A stretch of DNA of 64,000 nucleotides. Source: Meconema thalassinum. Lineage: Eukaryota > Arthropoda > Insecta > Orthoptera > Tettigoniidae. The notes under the pieces were generated by a model. That model worked only from the letters and a program-made list of their open reading frames with translations. It did not search any database and was not told where the DNA came from. How positions within the stretch are numbered: position 1 is the stretch's first letter; each line of letters opens with the position of its first letter. Positions 22,021 to 32,708 of the stretch are shown in pieces. Where the stretch lies: assembly GCA_946902985.2 (NCBI GenBank), contig OX336389.2, forward strand, positions 1,080,211,788-1,080,275,787, in the 5' to 3' direction. Made by a program: the position numbers and the translations under genes.

Positions 22021-22203
22021 GCAGCGGATGGGGAACATTTTCAGCATCTACTGTAAGCATGGGGAGTAAAAATGCATGATACTGATATTCAGCACCGTAT
22101 TCTGCCGTCTATACGCGCGCGCGGCAGCCGGGAACTGAGGCATCACTGGTGGAGCGCGTGAGCGAGAATGTCCTTGCCAAGCAAAAATAAAGACCCTGTA
22201 TTT

Positions 22204-22318
22204 CTGAATATGGTGTATGTTAATGTATTCGGGACATCCTCAAGTATTAAAGACCAATTTTCATTCTCGCCACGCGTAAGCTGAACAGCCCTGTATAAGC
22301 GCATCCGGACTGTTGAGA
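22204..22318 (-). pseudogene. Unidentified coding relic, shared with 38931-39016
   Basis: The minus strand encodes RLYRAVQLTRGENENWSLIL followed by EDVP. The segment at 38931-39016 on the plus strand encodes a matching RLYRASSL...WSLIVEDLP. The DNA similarity extends about 125 bp. It lies immediately outside the foldback element. I do not recognise the protein. Confidence 0.5.
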
Positions 22319-22494
22319 ATGTCGTGGATTCTTTAATACTGGCGTTAAGGCCGGCCTTGACTTGTTGATAATCTGGTACAAAGTACATTCTAATCCTGTA
22401 GCATATTTCCCTCTTTTGCCCCCTTATCTAGCTCCGTTTCCTAGTTTCCTAGTAGTGTGAAGGGAGGTGAAGGAAGTTTGTAGTTTTACGTGAC

Positions 22495-22665
22495 CGTTAA
22501 TCTCTTGATCGTGAGCCACGAGACCTCCTTTTTACGTGGAATCCGAACCACATGACATGGCATTTCTCTTTGAAAATCTCACATGCATGGACCGGGAATC
22601 GAACCTGGTCCGTCGTGGTGAGAGGCCAACAGCTTGACCCCTGCGCCACCACACCCCCGAAGAGA
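22495..22665 (-). mobile_element. SINE family 4 copy
   Basis: Read on the minus strand it has a tRNA-like head: GTGGCGCAGGGG resembles a Pol III A box, and GGTTCGATTCCCGG resembles a B box. After the head come GATTTTCAAAGAGAAATGCC and a tail ending TTAACGGTCACGTAAAACTA. A second, head-truncated copy lies at 30275-30420 in the opposite orientation. Confidence 0.75.
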
Positions 22666-22669
22666 GATG

Positions 22670-23500
22670 AATTCTCCATGAATGTGTATTCGTTTACTTC
22701 CACTTAAACATTTTGCATCACGAAACGAAAGGAAGAACCCACTGCATAGAGGTACACTTGGCTAAAATAAGCAACTCTAATAATCTAATTTTTTGAAAAC
22801 CTGAGTTGACAATACTGGCCTTAATTGTTCAGTTCCTTCAAGTTCATCCATTTGATTAAACAGTAGACAGTCTATTCGGAATATGCATCACACTCAGCTT
22901 GTGTCTGCATTAGCTACGAGCTACGACTGATTTAATCAGCGGGCTGAAGCATATCTCATCTTATGCGCGAGCACATCGCTGGAGGGGGTGTGGGGGGCGA
23001 GAGGAAGAGAGGAAATGGAGAAAGGAGCGGTCTGAGTGAGGAGTTCAGGGGTAATACGCTCGAGGACAACATTGACTAGACCACGCTTTTATGGGATTAG
23101 AATAGGGCAGCATAGTTACTAAGCTTGTAATTAATTAGAGACAGGAACTTAACCACCAGTCGAGCCGGTACGGTGTAAATCAGCATCAACATCGTAACTC
23201 GCTTCGAGTATTTGCTTTTGTTTTGTCATGTAATTTGTTTATCTGTAAAGCTTGTTTTCCAGCCATTCCACGCGTAGATGCAAGCTCAAATACAGTATCT
23301 TGCATGGTCAAGGCCAGTTCCCTAGTTACTAAGTTACCTTTTAGTTTTCTATGTAATACATAATTTCGAAACTTGTGTCTATATTGACAGATCAAATTTA
23401 GTTTCAGCCTTTATATTATATTTAGATTTACAGTAGCGTTTTACTACTATGCATTCACACGTCTGTGTGAACTTCCTGGCGTTAAGAATTGCATTTAGAT
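22670..23500. other. No recognisable feature
   Basis: Mixed-composition DNA with one G-rich stretch near 22980-23030. I found no known repeat, RNA gene or convincing coding frame in it. Confidence 0.5.
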
Positions 23501-23504
23501 ATTA

Positions 23505-23855
23505 ATACTTGAAAATCCACAGCCTGCTTCCAGTCGACTGACCAGATCAGGGAATGGAATGAATGAAGCCCCCATCTAGAGGCGAGGATATGAACTGTGC
23601 CAGCTACCGAAGCCTGTCGCACTCCCCAGGGGTAGTGATTAAATGAATGACAGATGAAATGAAATGATATTGGAGAGTGTTGCTGGAATGAAATAGTGAC
23701 AGGGAAAACTGGAGTACCCGGAGAAAAACCTGTCTGCCTCCGCTTTGTCCAGCACAAATCTCACATGCAGTGACCGGGATTTGAACCACGGACCCAGCGG
23801 TGAGAGGCCAGCGTACTGCCGCCTAAGCCACGGAGGCGTACTAGACATTAATACT
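23505..23855 (-). mobile_element. SINE family 3 copy, about 350 bp
   Basis: On the minus strand it begins with a tRNA-like head: TGGCTTAGGCGG at the A-box position and GTGGTTCAAATCCCGG at the B-box position. A body of about 200 bp follows, and it ends ACTGGAAGCAGGCTGTGGAT. The end of the same family reappears at 63692-63738. The internal GAATGAATG words suggest a simple-repeat tail. Confidence 0.75.
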
Positions 23856-23948
23856 TAATAGGCCTAATGTAGAAGTACCTGGAAATGTATTTTACTATGT
23901 AGGAGCACTGTTATTGGGGCGCACACTGAGCCTTGTAGTGTACCGTCA

Positions 23949-24032
23949 ATAAATAAATAAATAAATAAATGGAAGAATGAATGAATGAATGAATGAATGA
24001 ATGAATGAATAAATAAGTAAATAAATATGTAT
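23949..24032. repeat. AATA/ATGA tetranucleotide microsatellite
   Basis: A run of AAATA units changes to GAATGAATG units and back to AAATA. It may be the expanded tail of a former retroposon. Confidence 0.85.
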
Positions 24033-24157
24033 ATAACTTACTCAAAAAATCAAGAAGCACACAAATAATACATCATAACGTTATTATTTCACTGAGGCCT
24101 TCAAGAGACGCCGGGGTGCAAGAATTTTGTTTCGAAGGGAAGTTTTAACGTGCCAGT

Positions 24158-24510
24158 ACCGGGTGAGTTAGCCGTGGTCGTTACGGCGTGGCTGCAGGCA
24201 GTCGCTCAGATCCGGGAGGCAAGGAGGTTCGAATCTCCCTTCCGGCAACCTTGAAGAAGGTCTTCTGTGGTTTCCCATCTTCCTTTCAGGCAAATGCCGG
24301 GGTTGGTCCCTAACTATAGCCCACACCCGCTACCTGCCAATTCCTCGTCCTTACATTAACACTTTCCTCCCCAGACAACACTCCACACGTGACGGTACTT
24401 GTAGCTCACCCCATGAGTGTCCGCATAGCAGCAGCTACAAACTATGGCAAGCCGATCATGTCCTCGGACACTCCCGGCACTAAAAGCCAATCGCTAAAGA
24501 AAACATACCA
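24158..24510 (+). mobile_element. SINE family 1 copy, near full length
   Basis: The tRNA-like head has GAGTTAGCCGTGGTCGTTA (A-box region) and GGTTCGAATCTCC (B box). The body includes GGCAAATGCCGGGGTTGGTC and ACACTCCACACGTGACGGTA, and the tail is CGGCACTAAAAGCCAATCGC. This is the best copy of a family seen five times here. A short direct repeat CCAGTA flanks it and may be the target duplication. Confidence 0.8.
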
Positions 24511-24524
24511 GTAAATCTGTTGTT

Positions 24525-24610
24525 GTTGATTCTTTTAGGGGCTTTGCAAGATCGTGATATTGTAGCCCCGTGTACTTGGGTGAGTGGAGAAGCCCTGGGC
24601 AAAACCTCCC
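24525..24610 (-). mobile_element. SINE family 2 tail fragment
   Basis: The words TTAGGGGCTTTGCAAGATCG and GTAGCCCCGTGTACTTGG are the complement of the family 2 tail (compare 50670-50730). Body and head are missing. Confidence 0.6.
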
Positions 24611-24734
24611 AGATCGGTTCGTGCGGAGGAACAGTGTCATTCTAAAATGTACTGTGTAACTTATTGTTGCTTTTAATTAATTCTAGATGACATCTTTGTG
24701 ATAGTCCCGTGTGTGTGTTTAATTCGTCTGTTAT

Positions 24735-24787
24735 TTGTAACTATTCAGACAGTCAAGGTTTTGTGTTGACCGACTGAAGAGTATAGG
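24735..24787. repeat. Mini-palindrome of the TTGACCGACTGAAGAG terminal motif
   Basis: TGTAACTATTCAGACAGTCA on the left pairs with TTGACCGACTGAAGAGTATA on the right around a spacer of a few bases. It looks like the two ends of the palindromic MITE family with the middle lost. Confidence 0.6.
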
Positions 24788-24834
24788 CAACACTAAAGGA
24801 ATGACTCCAAAACTTTCATTTAATTAGTCTGAAA

Positions 24835-25400
24835 ACCTGTGTTTCTCTGATGACAGTAGCTAGTGTGTGTAACTGTAAATATTAAGGTTGGGAATAGCGT
24901 AGGTGCCCCGGGACTTGATATAGATACTATCAAGGAATTTTCCTGGAGGGAGTGTGGAAAAACCTCCATCGCGCTCGTGGTGAGGGATTTATCACTACAC
25001 CGAGGAGTGTGTTGTAAGTAAAGCCGGGACAGCATCTTATTTCTGGTCCCAGGGCACCTTCTCCAACATCGACCCTAATAATTACAGCTACACACTACTA
25101 CACACAGGTTATCAAACGAATTCACACACACTCACGTGCTGAATGCCCTTTTGATGATTTGTTCACCACGACCGCAGTGGGGAGCTGCAGCAAGTCCGGA
25201 GATTGGGGGCTCATATCCCGACACTGAAGCAACTATCCTGAGTGTGGTTATTCCCCGGATATCTTCACACTCTCTCCAGGAGAATAACAGGATAGCATCT
25301 TATTTCTGGTCCCAGGGCACCTTGCCCAACATCGACCCTAATAATTACTGCTACACACACTACTACACACAGGTTATCAAACAAATTCACACACACTCAA
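24835..25400. repeat. Two diverged SINE-like pieces sharing a tail
   Basis: The block AGCATCTTATTTCTGGTCCC through CAGGTTATCAAAC occurs at 25029-25130 and again at 25289-25400 in the same orientation. Around 25190 there is a B-box-like GGGGGCTCATATCCCGACAC, and 24880-25000 holds related body sequence on the other strand. These seem to be two overlapping insertions of one SINE family. Confidence 0.55.
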
Positions 25401-25409
25401 GTTTACGTG

Positions 25410-26050
25410 GCGGATGACCAAATATTCCCCAAGCCCTTGCTGCAGTACTCGATGTCTTGTGATGTATAATGTTGTACAGTTGGATTTTATATGGAATGAA
25501 CAATGAAATGACCCAATCTGGTTGAGTTAATTTTGTTTTTCATATTGCAGTAGGTTTTATTGCACTCTCGAGTGCTGTGCAGAGAACGGCAGATGGGTCC
25601 TTTTCCACAGGTTGGGACTGTTCTCCGACAAATTGCCACAATCACCTTCGTTGTTCAGTGAAATAATCCGGTTGAATATAGCCTATGTCTTATCAGCACT
25701 TCAAATGTGTACACACCCAAGCAATCTACTGTGCAACTAATGTGGTAGAACAATTCTGAAATACTGTAGCACTTCTCCTCTGCTATCAGCATTGCTCAGT
25801 CGCATTGCGCGCTTCATTTGTTTCGCTCGTAACAGGGTCAATACAACTCGAGTTGAGGTTGTAGTCATTGTTGCTTAAAGGGCGTAATATCGAGGTCATC
25901 AGTCCGAATAACGTGGATGATTATGAGAATAATTACTACTACTACTACTGCAAGATTGTTGTTGTTGTTGATACATTAAGGGGCTTGTTTCATTGTCATG
26001 TTGTCCCTTGTGCATGCGTGTGTATGGAATCTCTCTGTTAACCAGTGTCA
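25410..26050. other. No recognisable feature apart from short simple repeats
   Basis: An ACT trinucleotide run lies near 25935 and a GTT run near 25960. Otherwise I see no gene or repeat. The segment 25880-26000 (TTAAAGGGCGTAATATCGAG, TAAGGGGCTTG) resembles SINE tail sequence but is too diverged to assign. Confidence 0.45.
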
Positions 26051-26054
26051 TAGT

Positions 26055-26345
26055 GATGACGCATGTAAAAGATCCTTCCACTAACTAAACTTGTGTGAAG
26101 CTAAATTGCTAGGTTAGATTTAGTTGAAACGCTCTATCATAGTTCCATGGTTTACCACTAGGTTTCAGTGACATCTGGTAGCAAAAGTTGGAACTACTTG
26201 AAATTGAACGGAACTTGTAGCTCACCCCTTGGTTGTCCGCTTGAGGCAGCTACAGCCTCTGGAGAGCCGAACATATCCTCGGACATTCCTGGCACTAAAA
26301 GCCATACGCTAAATAAATAAATAAATAAATACATAAATAAATTGT
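26055..26345 (+). mobile_element. SINE family 6 tail followed by SINE family 1 tail
   Basis: The segment 26055-26215 matches the 3' half of the family 6 copy at 41718-42065 (CCACTAACTA, AGCTAAATTG, GGTTAGATT, GGAACTACTTGAAA). It is directly followed by the 3' third of family 1 (CTTGTAGCTCACCCC to CACTAAAAGCCATACGC) and an ATAA repeat tail. Neither keeps its tRNA-like head here. Confidence 0.65.
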
Positions 26346-26374
26346 GATGACGATTCAAGTGTGTATATTTATAA

Positions 26375-26660
26375 TTGGGTTTCAGATTTTGGTAGGAAGT
26401 GGCCGTGGTCTTAAGTTAGGAACGATCCCAGCATTTGCCTAAAATAGAAGTGGTAAACCAAATACGAAACACTTCCAGGGTGGCTAAAGTGCAAATCGAA
26501 ACCACCTCTCCTCAGTTCTGCCTCATAAAACTGAGAATACTCCGTTCCATCCCTCTGACCAGAATTAATTCTCCTGGCAAAAAACGGGATCGAGCCCGGA
26601 CCTCTGGGGTGACAGCCAAGAATGCTAGCCGCTATGCCACGAGCAGAAAACCATGGAGAA
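26375..26660 (-). mobile_element. SINE family 2 copy, head and body
   Basis: On the minus strand the tRNA-like head (GGCATAGCGGCTAGCATTCT, then a B-box CCGGGCTCGATCCCG) is followed by GGTCAGAGGGATGGAACGGA and AACTGAGGAGAGGTGG, the family 2 body. The tail is truncated. Confidence 0.7.
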
Positions 26661-26664
26661 CTAT

Positions 26665-27190
26665 TTCATGGACAACTGACAGTGGGACTCGAACATTCAT
26701 ATATTCCAAGTTGTAGACTGGTGCCGTGGCCTGATGTTCCTGCACGAATTAATTCTACAAATAATACAATTGGGAAAGAAGATATGACAATTATTACGAG
26801 AATTGAAGTGTTTCTGGAATAGGCTATTACACATTTCCAAATGTGGTTAGTCCTGCAGTAATGGTATTCCACAGAAAACACTCTAAACCATAATTTCACA
26901 CCTAATAACTAAGAATTTACCACATAGTCCTCTCAAATTTTTGAAGCAATAGGTTCATGTGTTTTGGAATTTATTGTTTCTGATAGTTCATCCGGCGTTC
27001 ATGCGGACTGGTGTGCGCACATTGAAATCACGGAGGGAGCAACTTCTGGAGTGGCAAGGGTTGTAGCTTCAGGAAGTTGTCTTGCTATTGCAAAGTGCCC
27101 GCCACATGATTAAAATTAAGGTTACGTGATTGCTCACGTGTTGTGTACTTCAACAATCCTAATATAATATCTGTCTAGAGGTTAAGGTTC
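26665..27190. other. No recognisable feature
   Basis: AT-rich DNA. Short frames exist on both strands but show no motif. Confidence 0.45.
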
Positions 27191-27194
27191 ATAC

Positions 27195-27600
27195 GTAGCG
27201 TGACCATCTCGTCCTGTGGCGGCAAGCGTTCTTGGCTGTAGCCTCGGAGGTCTTGGTTCGATTCCCGGCTCTGCCAAATGGTGTATTTTTGGTCTGAAGG
27301 CTGGAACGGGGAACACTCAGCCTCGTGAGGAAAAACTGAGAAGATTCCAGCCTCAGCCTTCCTGGAAGTGGATTTTCGTGTTTTTCCACTTCTACTCCAG
27401 GAAAATCCCGGAAAGGTACCTCACTTAGGGCCACGGCTGCTTCCTTCCCAATCCTCACCTGAATTACAAATACACACACTACACAGAAGCCACAATTACA
27501 CAGGTTATTAGACATAATCTACAAATACCCAAGTACATGAGGTTAAATAACCTCGATGTCCAAGCCGCTCAAGGGACACAACAACAATCATACGTAGCGG
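27195..27600 (+). mobile_element. SINE family 2 copy, near full length
   Basis: A tRNA-like head with GGTTCGATTCCCGG as B box comes first. The body follows (GGTCTGAAGGCTGGAACGGG, AAAAACTGAGAAGATTCCAG, CACTTCTACTCCAGGAAAAT), then the tail (CACAGGTTATTAGACATAAT, CAAGTACATGAGGTTAAATA). This is the best copy of the most frequent SINE family in the window. Confidence 0.8.
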
Positions 27601-27943
27601 TTGGCAGGTGCTATTCGGGGCCAAGACATTCTTCCTTGAGAATTTCTGGTACATTTTCTGTGCCATTATGGACATTTTAAGAGTCCAGCAGAAGTAGTTT
27701 TCGTGAACATGAATAGGAAAGGAATGCTTTCTACAGGAATGACGTGAACGATGCTTTTGCCACCTTCCCTAACAAATTCCACTTTACAGTAAGATTTCCA
27801 CTTTCACTTAGTGCAGGTTGCTCCTTTAGGAATAACTGCATTTGGAGGTAAATAGGTATAAGATTCCAAAAACGCTGAAATTCATGTAAGAGATGTTACG
27901 TGTATTTGTTCATACTTAAGGTCAATTAACTAGTCCGGTAAAA

Positions 27944-28160
27944 ATGGCAACCAACAGCATTATAAAAAATACAATAAAATGTGCTTTCCCTGACAAGGCC
28001 AATAAACCAGGTCCAGCAGAAATACATGAGTTGATTCAGTACACCTTAAAACTCAACGTGGACCAACTGGAAGCCATTCAACTTGCCAATCTGGAAACTG
28101 CTGTTTTCATCAAGTTGTCTTGCAACAAGTGTGGTACCACTCATTCCTCTTACACCAACG
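27944..28160 (+). pseudogene. LINE ORF1 N-terminal fragment
   Basis: An ATG opens 76 codons including KANKPGPAEIHELIQYTLKL and LEAIQLANLETAVFIKL. This is the style of the N-terminal part of gag-like ORF1 proteins in some insect LINEs: KANRPTPAEIH..., then a VFIKF segment. The match breaks at about residue 58, exactly where ORF1 would normally continue, and ORF2 C-terminal sequence begins only about 30 bp later. ORF1 function is RNA binding during retrotransposition. Recognition is from motif memory and is moderately secure. Confidence 0.5.
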
Positions 28161-28164
28161 AACA

Positions 28165-29150
28165 ATTTACGTGAATATGTTCAGCTTAGGTAAAATATGG
28201 TATATCAGTCAAATTCTTCCCATGCCAAGGATGGTTGGTACACGCATTATTTCTGCCGTCGCGTCGGCTGGTTTATTTGGCAAGGAGCACTGCTATGACT
28301 TTCCCACAGCACACTAACATTGTATAAATCCCAGGGAGGTCTGGGACACATCGACGTTGAAAAGAAAGCTAGAACATTATTCCTTAAACGTAATCCTCAA
28401 CTGCTTACAGGCTTCGGGACCAATGAGTCACAGAACTTCCTACGGAGATGGTGTAGTCCACATGACTGCTCGAACCCACCAGCTTGTTATGATATCAGTC
28501 ATCAATGCACCCCATGCCCGGAACCTAAGAGTTGAATTAGGTACGTGCCACAAGACATCAGCAGGTCCACAGATATCTCAACTAAAAGGCTGTATCGTTC
28601 TATCTTGGCACAACAGTATGTTGCTCCCAGAATTACGTACTCCGCATTGATAGTCAACTGGAATCGAGTCTGGAGGAATGTCTCCAATCGCATTTTTCCC
28701 AACGCAGCGAAAGAAATTTGGGATAAAGTAATCCATGACCTGATACCAACAAACAGTAGACTCCATCGCTTTCACATGGTGGAGACCGCCTTATGCATTT
28801 CATGTTCCCATCAGGATACAATCCTGCACCGATTTACGCAGTGTGATTCGATTCGATCGACCTGGAACCGCTTCACCCGGGTCCTGCATTGCTTCATCAA
28901 CTGTCCTACTACCTATATCACCCCTGAATGGCTGACCCGCCCCACATTTAGCCTGCAACCACCTCAACTGAACAGTGTGGTAGGGTTACTCCTCGGTTGT
29001 TATGTGCACTGTGTGCTGAAAACTTCGGGGTCCTATACAGAACTCGACTTGCTGTCCAAGGTAGGTGAGTGTGTCCTCACGAGCCTTCGCTGTCCTATAA
29101 GAAATCGCCGGCTGGGGGACTATGCCCAGCAGCTCACTCGCATCATGTGA
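28165..29150 (+). pseudogene. LINE ORF2 C-terminal region with zf-RVT-like domain
   Basis: The first part reads VNMFSLGKIWYISQILPM, then in another frame GGLGHIDVEKKARTLFLKRN, both standard landmarks after the RT thumb of LINE ORF2. From 28545 an open frame of 201 codons contains VNWNRVWRNV, WDKVIHDLIPTNSRLHRFHM and C-I-S-C...T-I-L-H-R-F...C, the CCHC-like zf-RVT zinc-binding pattern. Frameshifts lie near 28320 and 28545. The reverse transcriptase palm and endonuclease are missing. The coding ends 205 bp before a SINE, and the DNA between looks like LINE 3' UTR. Confidence 0.75.
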
Positions 29151-29356
29151 GTCATAAGTGTTTTGTGTTAGTGCAGAGTGCCCTTCTTGTCACTGACGCT
29201 GACGATGACATTCCACATTACGTAGTATAACTGTGATAAATGATTGTCGCCATACATCACACCTGTAACGAGGTGGAGGGAGATCTTCCCCTCGTAAACA
29301 CTATCATCGCCATCCTCATCTATATCAATGATTGTTATCCATCTACCGCCTCAGAA

Positions 29357-29490
29357 CCGGGTGAGTTAGCCACGGTCGTTACGGCGTGGCTGCAGACAGT
29401 CGCTCACATCCGGGAAGCGAGGTGGTTTGAATCCGCCCGCCGGCAACCTTGGTGATGGTCTTCTTAGCCATGCGCTAAGAAAGACCGACC
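29357..29490 (+). mobile_element. SINE family 1 copy with an internal deletion
   Basis: The head (GGTGAGTTAGCCACGGTCGT to GCCGGCAACCTTGG) is intact, then it jumps to the tail word AGCCATGCGCTAAGAAAGA. About 220 bp of body are missing. Confidence 0.7.
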
Positions 29491-29772
29491 ACCTAACAAT
29501 CACCTGTGTAACTTAAATACCTCATGACAATAACTGCGTTTAACCCGCGAAATAATCGCACTTGCGTTGCAAAAAATGTATAAGCATTTATTTAGTCATA
29601 CAAACATGTTGGTAGAAGAATTTAGCTGCCCTCATCAGGTTTCCTAGTGGCACATCAACTGTGAGTACAGTGCATTGCCATCAGTGGAGTCCGGAAATGA
29701 AAGTCAATCAAATTAAACTGTCGTATACAGTGCATTGCTATACGTGACGAACTTTCTACGGGAACAGTTTTT

Positions 29773-30110
29773 TTTAGCTTATGGCTTTTAGTGCCGGGAG
29801 TGTCCGAGGACATGATCGGATCGCCAGAGTTTGTAGCTGCTTCTGTGTGGACACCCATTGGATGAGCTAAAAGTACCGTCGCGTGTGGAGTGTTGTCTTG
29901 GGAGGAAAGTGTGAATGTAAGGACGAAGAATTGGAAGGTAGCGGCTGTGGCCTATAGATAGGGACCAACACCGGCATTTGCCTGGAAGCAAGATAAGAAA
30001 CAACAGGAGACCTCCTTCAAGATTGCCGGCGGGGAAATTCGAACCTCCTCGCCTCCCGGATGTGAGCGATTGCCTGCAGCCACGCCGTAAAGACCATGGC
30101 TAACTCAACG
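29773..30110 (-). mobile_element. SINE family 1 copy, reverse orientation
   Basis: It is the complement of the family 1 consensus from tail (GGCTTTTAGTGCCGGGAGTG) to head (CCACGCCGTAAAGACCATGG, CTAACTCA). It lies about 280 bp from the deleted copy in opposite orientation. Confidence 0.8.
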
Positions 30111-30274
30111 GGAACAGTTAAGTGATATGAACTACAGTAGAACTGTGGTGAGGTAGGGCGGCTTGCTTGTTTGCTAACTTAGAGGTGAATGATTTGTGTC
30201 TAAAAATACTTGCAGAATGTTGGAATTGATAACGTGACCTTAAGGACTGTAGGCCAATACACGTCACTACTATG

Positions 30275-30420
30275 AATCTTGACAATGCATGTGAGATTTT
30301 CGAAGTGAAATGCCATGTCCTGTGGTTCGGATTCCACGTAAAAAGGAGGTCCCGTGGCTCATGATCTCAAGATTAACGGTCACGTTAAACTACAAGCTTC
30401 CTTTCCTTCCTTTTTGAATC
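30275..30420 (+). mobile_element. SINE family 4 copy, head missing
   Basis: It shares GCATGTGAGATTTTC, GTGGTTCGGATTCCACGTAA and TTAACGGTCACGTTAAACTA with the copy at 22495-22665. The tRNA-like head is absent. Confidence 0.7.
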
Positions 30421-30429
30421 TTGACACAT

Positions 30430-30873
30430 TATATTTGTAACAATTCTTCCCTTTGTACTCGAATATCATGTGACTGACATTTGCCGATATCCAAAGACGA
30501 GCTGGATCGCGGAAGATTCACGGTCCCCGTCTAGAAAGACCGTTGCACAACGCTGACAAAAAACACATAATGAGCCACTCGTACTAATATTGCACTATGG
30601 GACTATACTACGTGGGTTGGGTCTTATACCTAACTTGGAGAGTGAGCAATAATTGATTCTTGGGCGTGTCGGGTGTCGGGTGAAAGGTTTGGGTGTTGCG
30701 CGGTATAGATACCTCAATAGCACAATTTACCACTAATTAATATAAATTACAACTCAAAATTTTATAAAAATATAACGAGCAATCGTAAACACGTACTCGC
30801 TAATTTATTCAAAATAAAATACGCAATTTACAAATTAAAATATTCACTGGTTTATGGTACATGGGTTCAATAT

Positions 30874-30906
<33 letters not shown>

Positions 30907-32120
30907 TAGTACATTCAAAATAAAAACTTCTTGTTAAACTAAGAATCCTGAAATGCTACTCGCATTCAATTCCATTGTCTACTTGACTATTTCTGGCAGT
31001 TCAAATAATAAAATTCCATCTTCTATATTATCTCTGACTTACTTCAGCCATGTTCAAATTGTCTTATCCTGAAATACACATATTAAACTTTTACTCTATA
31101 CATTTAACTCCTGTATTTCCTAAAACATAATTCCTTCTATTTATCACTCCTACCGTATTTCTATATTTACATTCCTGTTCTATCCTTTACTAAAATATTT
31201 ACATTTATTTACATAAACTTCTATGACGTTCGAACACTTTAAAAAGTTCATATTGTTCACTTTCACTTTCATATCACATCTACTGCATTAATTCAGAAAT
31301 TTGACTAACTCACTTTCACACTCTGGTTTCATTAGTCAATATTAATATAACTATAGTCGTACAATAAAGCAAAGCTCACGTTTTATTGTCATATCTGGTT
31401 TAATAACATAATAATTATCATAATAAAAAATAACATTGCCTCAATAATGTTATTATTTACTGTACTCAACTGTATCATTGTATATCCCTATAGTCACTAT
31501 CAGCTGTTACCTTATACGCTGTCGCATATTACTTCAATATTATTTACAACTAATTATTGTATTTTTAATTAGCAAATTCCGGTTCACCATGAACCACCTC
31601 AATTCAACCAAACTGCCTTCACTTCGCTGACCATTTTTATTTTCTTAACTTCCAAATAATAACACTGTTCTTAAAACTTGAAAATCCTACCCTTCCATGC
31701 TTGCAAAACTGTCACATTTCGCAGGGTCTGTCAACAGTTTTCAATTGGCTATTTCAATGGATAAATATTGTTAATATATGTTCTTTCCTTCATGATATCT
31801 GCAGCTTCCTTTCCCACATTGAAGTTTCCCTTACTCTCACCTCATCCTTCCGCATTTTCTTCGTTGCTTTCAAACATCTGCCGGCGTGGACTCTCAATAT
31901 TAATGCCTTCCGTTTCTCTCCCTAGAAAGATGTTCTAATATATTCCAGCATGCAGCGTTGAATTTTCCCATCATTGTCTGTTCTCATATTCTTCTCGATA
32001 CTTATATCTTCTACTACTAGTACCACTACTGTGGCAATATGAAAGGAGAAATTAATTGAAGATGATAGTAAAATTTGCATTTTAAGTTAAATTTTTAAAA
32101 TAGGTATTACAGTTCCAGAT
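30430..32120. other. AT-rich region, possible old LTR
   Basis: At 30858-30875 the sequence ATGGTACATGGGTTCA is identical to the end of the Gypsy LTRs of this window and is followed by AT-rich LTR-like DNA and an AAT microsatellite (30885-30909). Beyond that 16-bp match I could not align the region to the LTRs. No coding frame is convincing. Confidence 0.3.
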
Positions 32121-32125
32121 TATTT

Positions 32126-32464
32126 TAAGCGTATGGCTTTTAGTGCCAGGAGTGTCCGAGGACATGTTCGGCTCGCCAGAGTTAGTAGCTGCTTCTACGC
32201 GGACACCCATGAAGTGAGTTAGAAGTACCATCGCGTGTGGAGTGTTGTTTGGGGAGGAAAGTGTGAATGTAAGGACTAGGAATTGGAAGGTAGCGGCTAA
32301 GGCTTATAGTTAGGGACCAACCCCGGAATTTCCCTGGAAGGAAGATGGGAAACCACAGAAAATCATCTTCAATGTTGCCGGCGGAAGGATTCGAACCTCC
32401 TCGCCTTCCGAATGTGAGCGACTGCCTGCAGCTACGCCGTAACAACCACGGCTAACTCACCCGG
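32126..32464 (-). mobile_element. SINE family 1 copy, reverse orientation
   Basis: It runs from tail (GGCTTTTAGTGCCAGGAGTG) to head (CTACGCCGTAACAACCACGG, CTAACTCACCCGGTA) with all body blocks present. It is close in sequence to the copy at 29773-30110. Confidence 0.8.
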
Positions 32465-32708
32465 TAGTACTAGTTGTACTAAGGTAAAGAGAAAAGGTAT
32501 TACAATATAGTTGATATTTTATTGTAATAATATTATTAACTTAATATAATCATCGTAATTTGTAGCTCCTCAGTCAGTCAAAACGATTGTGCCCAATGAA
32601 TGGCCGGGGTATAAGATATAAATATGTAAATACATTCCCGGAAAAAATCACATGTACTGTATTAGTTAATTATCACAATTAAATGGGGCAATTTAGGATG
32701 ATAATTAA

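Larger units (their letters stand above)
21135..22198. mobile_element. Mariner-like foldback element with about 380-bp inverted arms
   Basis: The ends are CAGGGTCTTTATTTTTGCTT and its complement, and TA flanks both sides (21133-21134 and 22199-22200). The arms 21135-21515 and 21816-22198 are inverted copies, diverged by single bases and small indels, around a 300-bp loop. CAGGGT ends, a TA duplication and the helix-turn-helix coding inside the arms fit a Tc1/mariner-superfamily element. Both arms carry the same transposase fragment pointing outward, so the element is a deletion product that was copied as an inverted duplication. Confidence 0.85.

Noticed and set aside
23505..23855. tRNA gene candidates at A-box/B-box motifs (also at 24160, 41720, 48600)
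   Set aside because: None folds by eye into a full cloverleaf, and each is followed by a repeated body and tail, so they are SINE heads.
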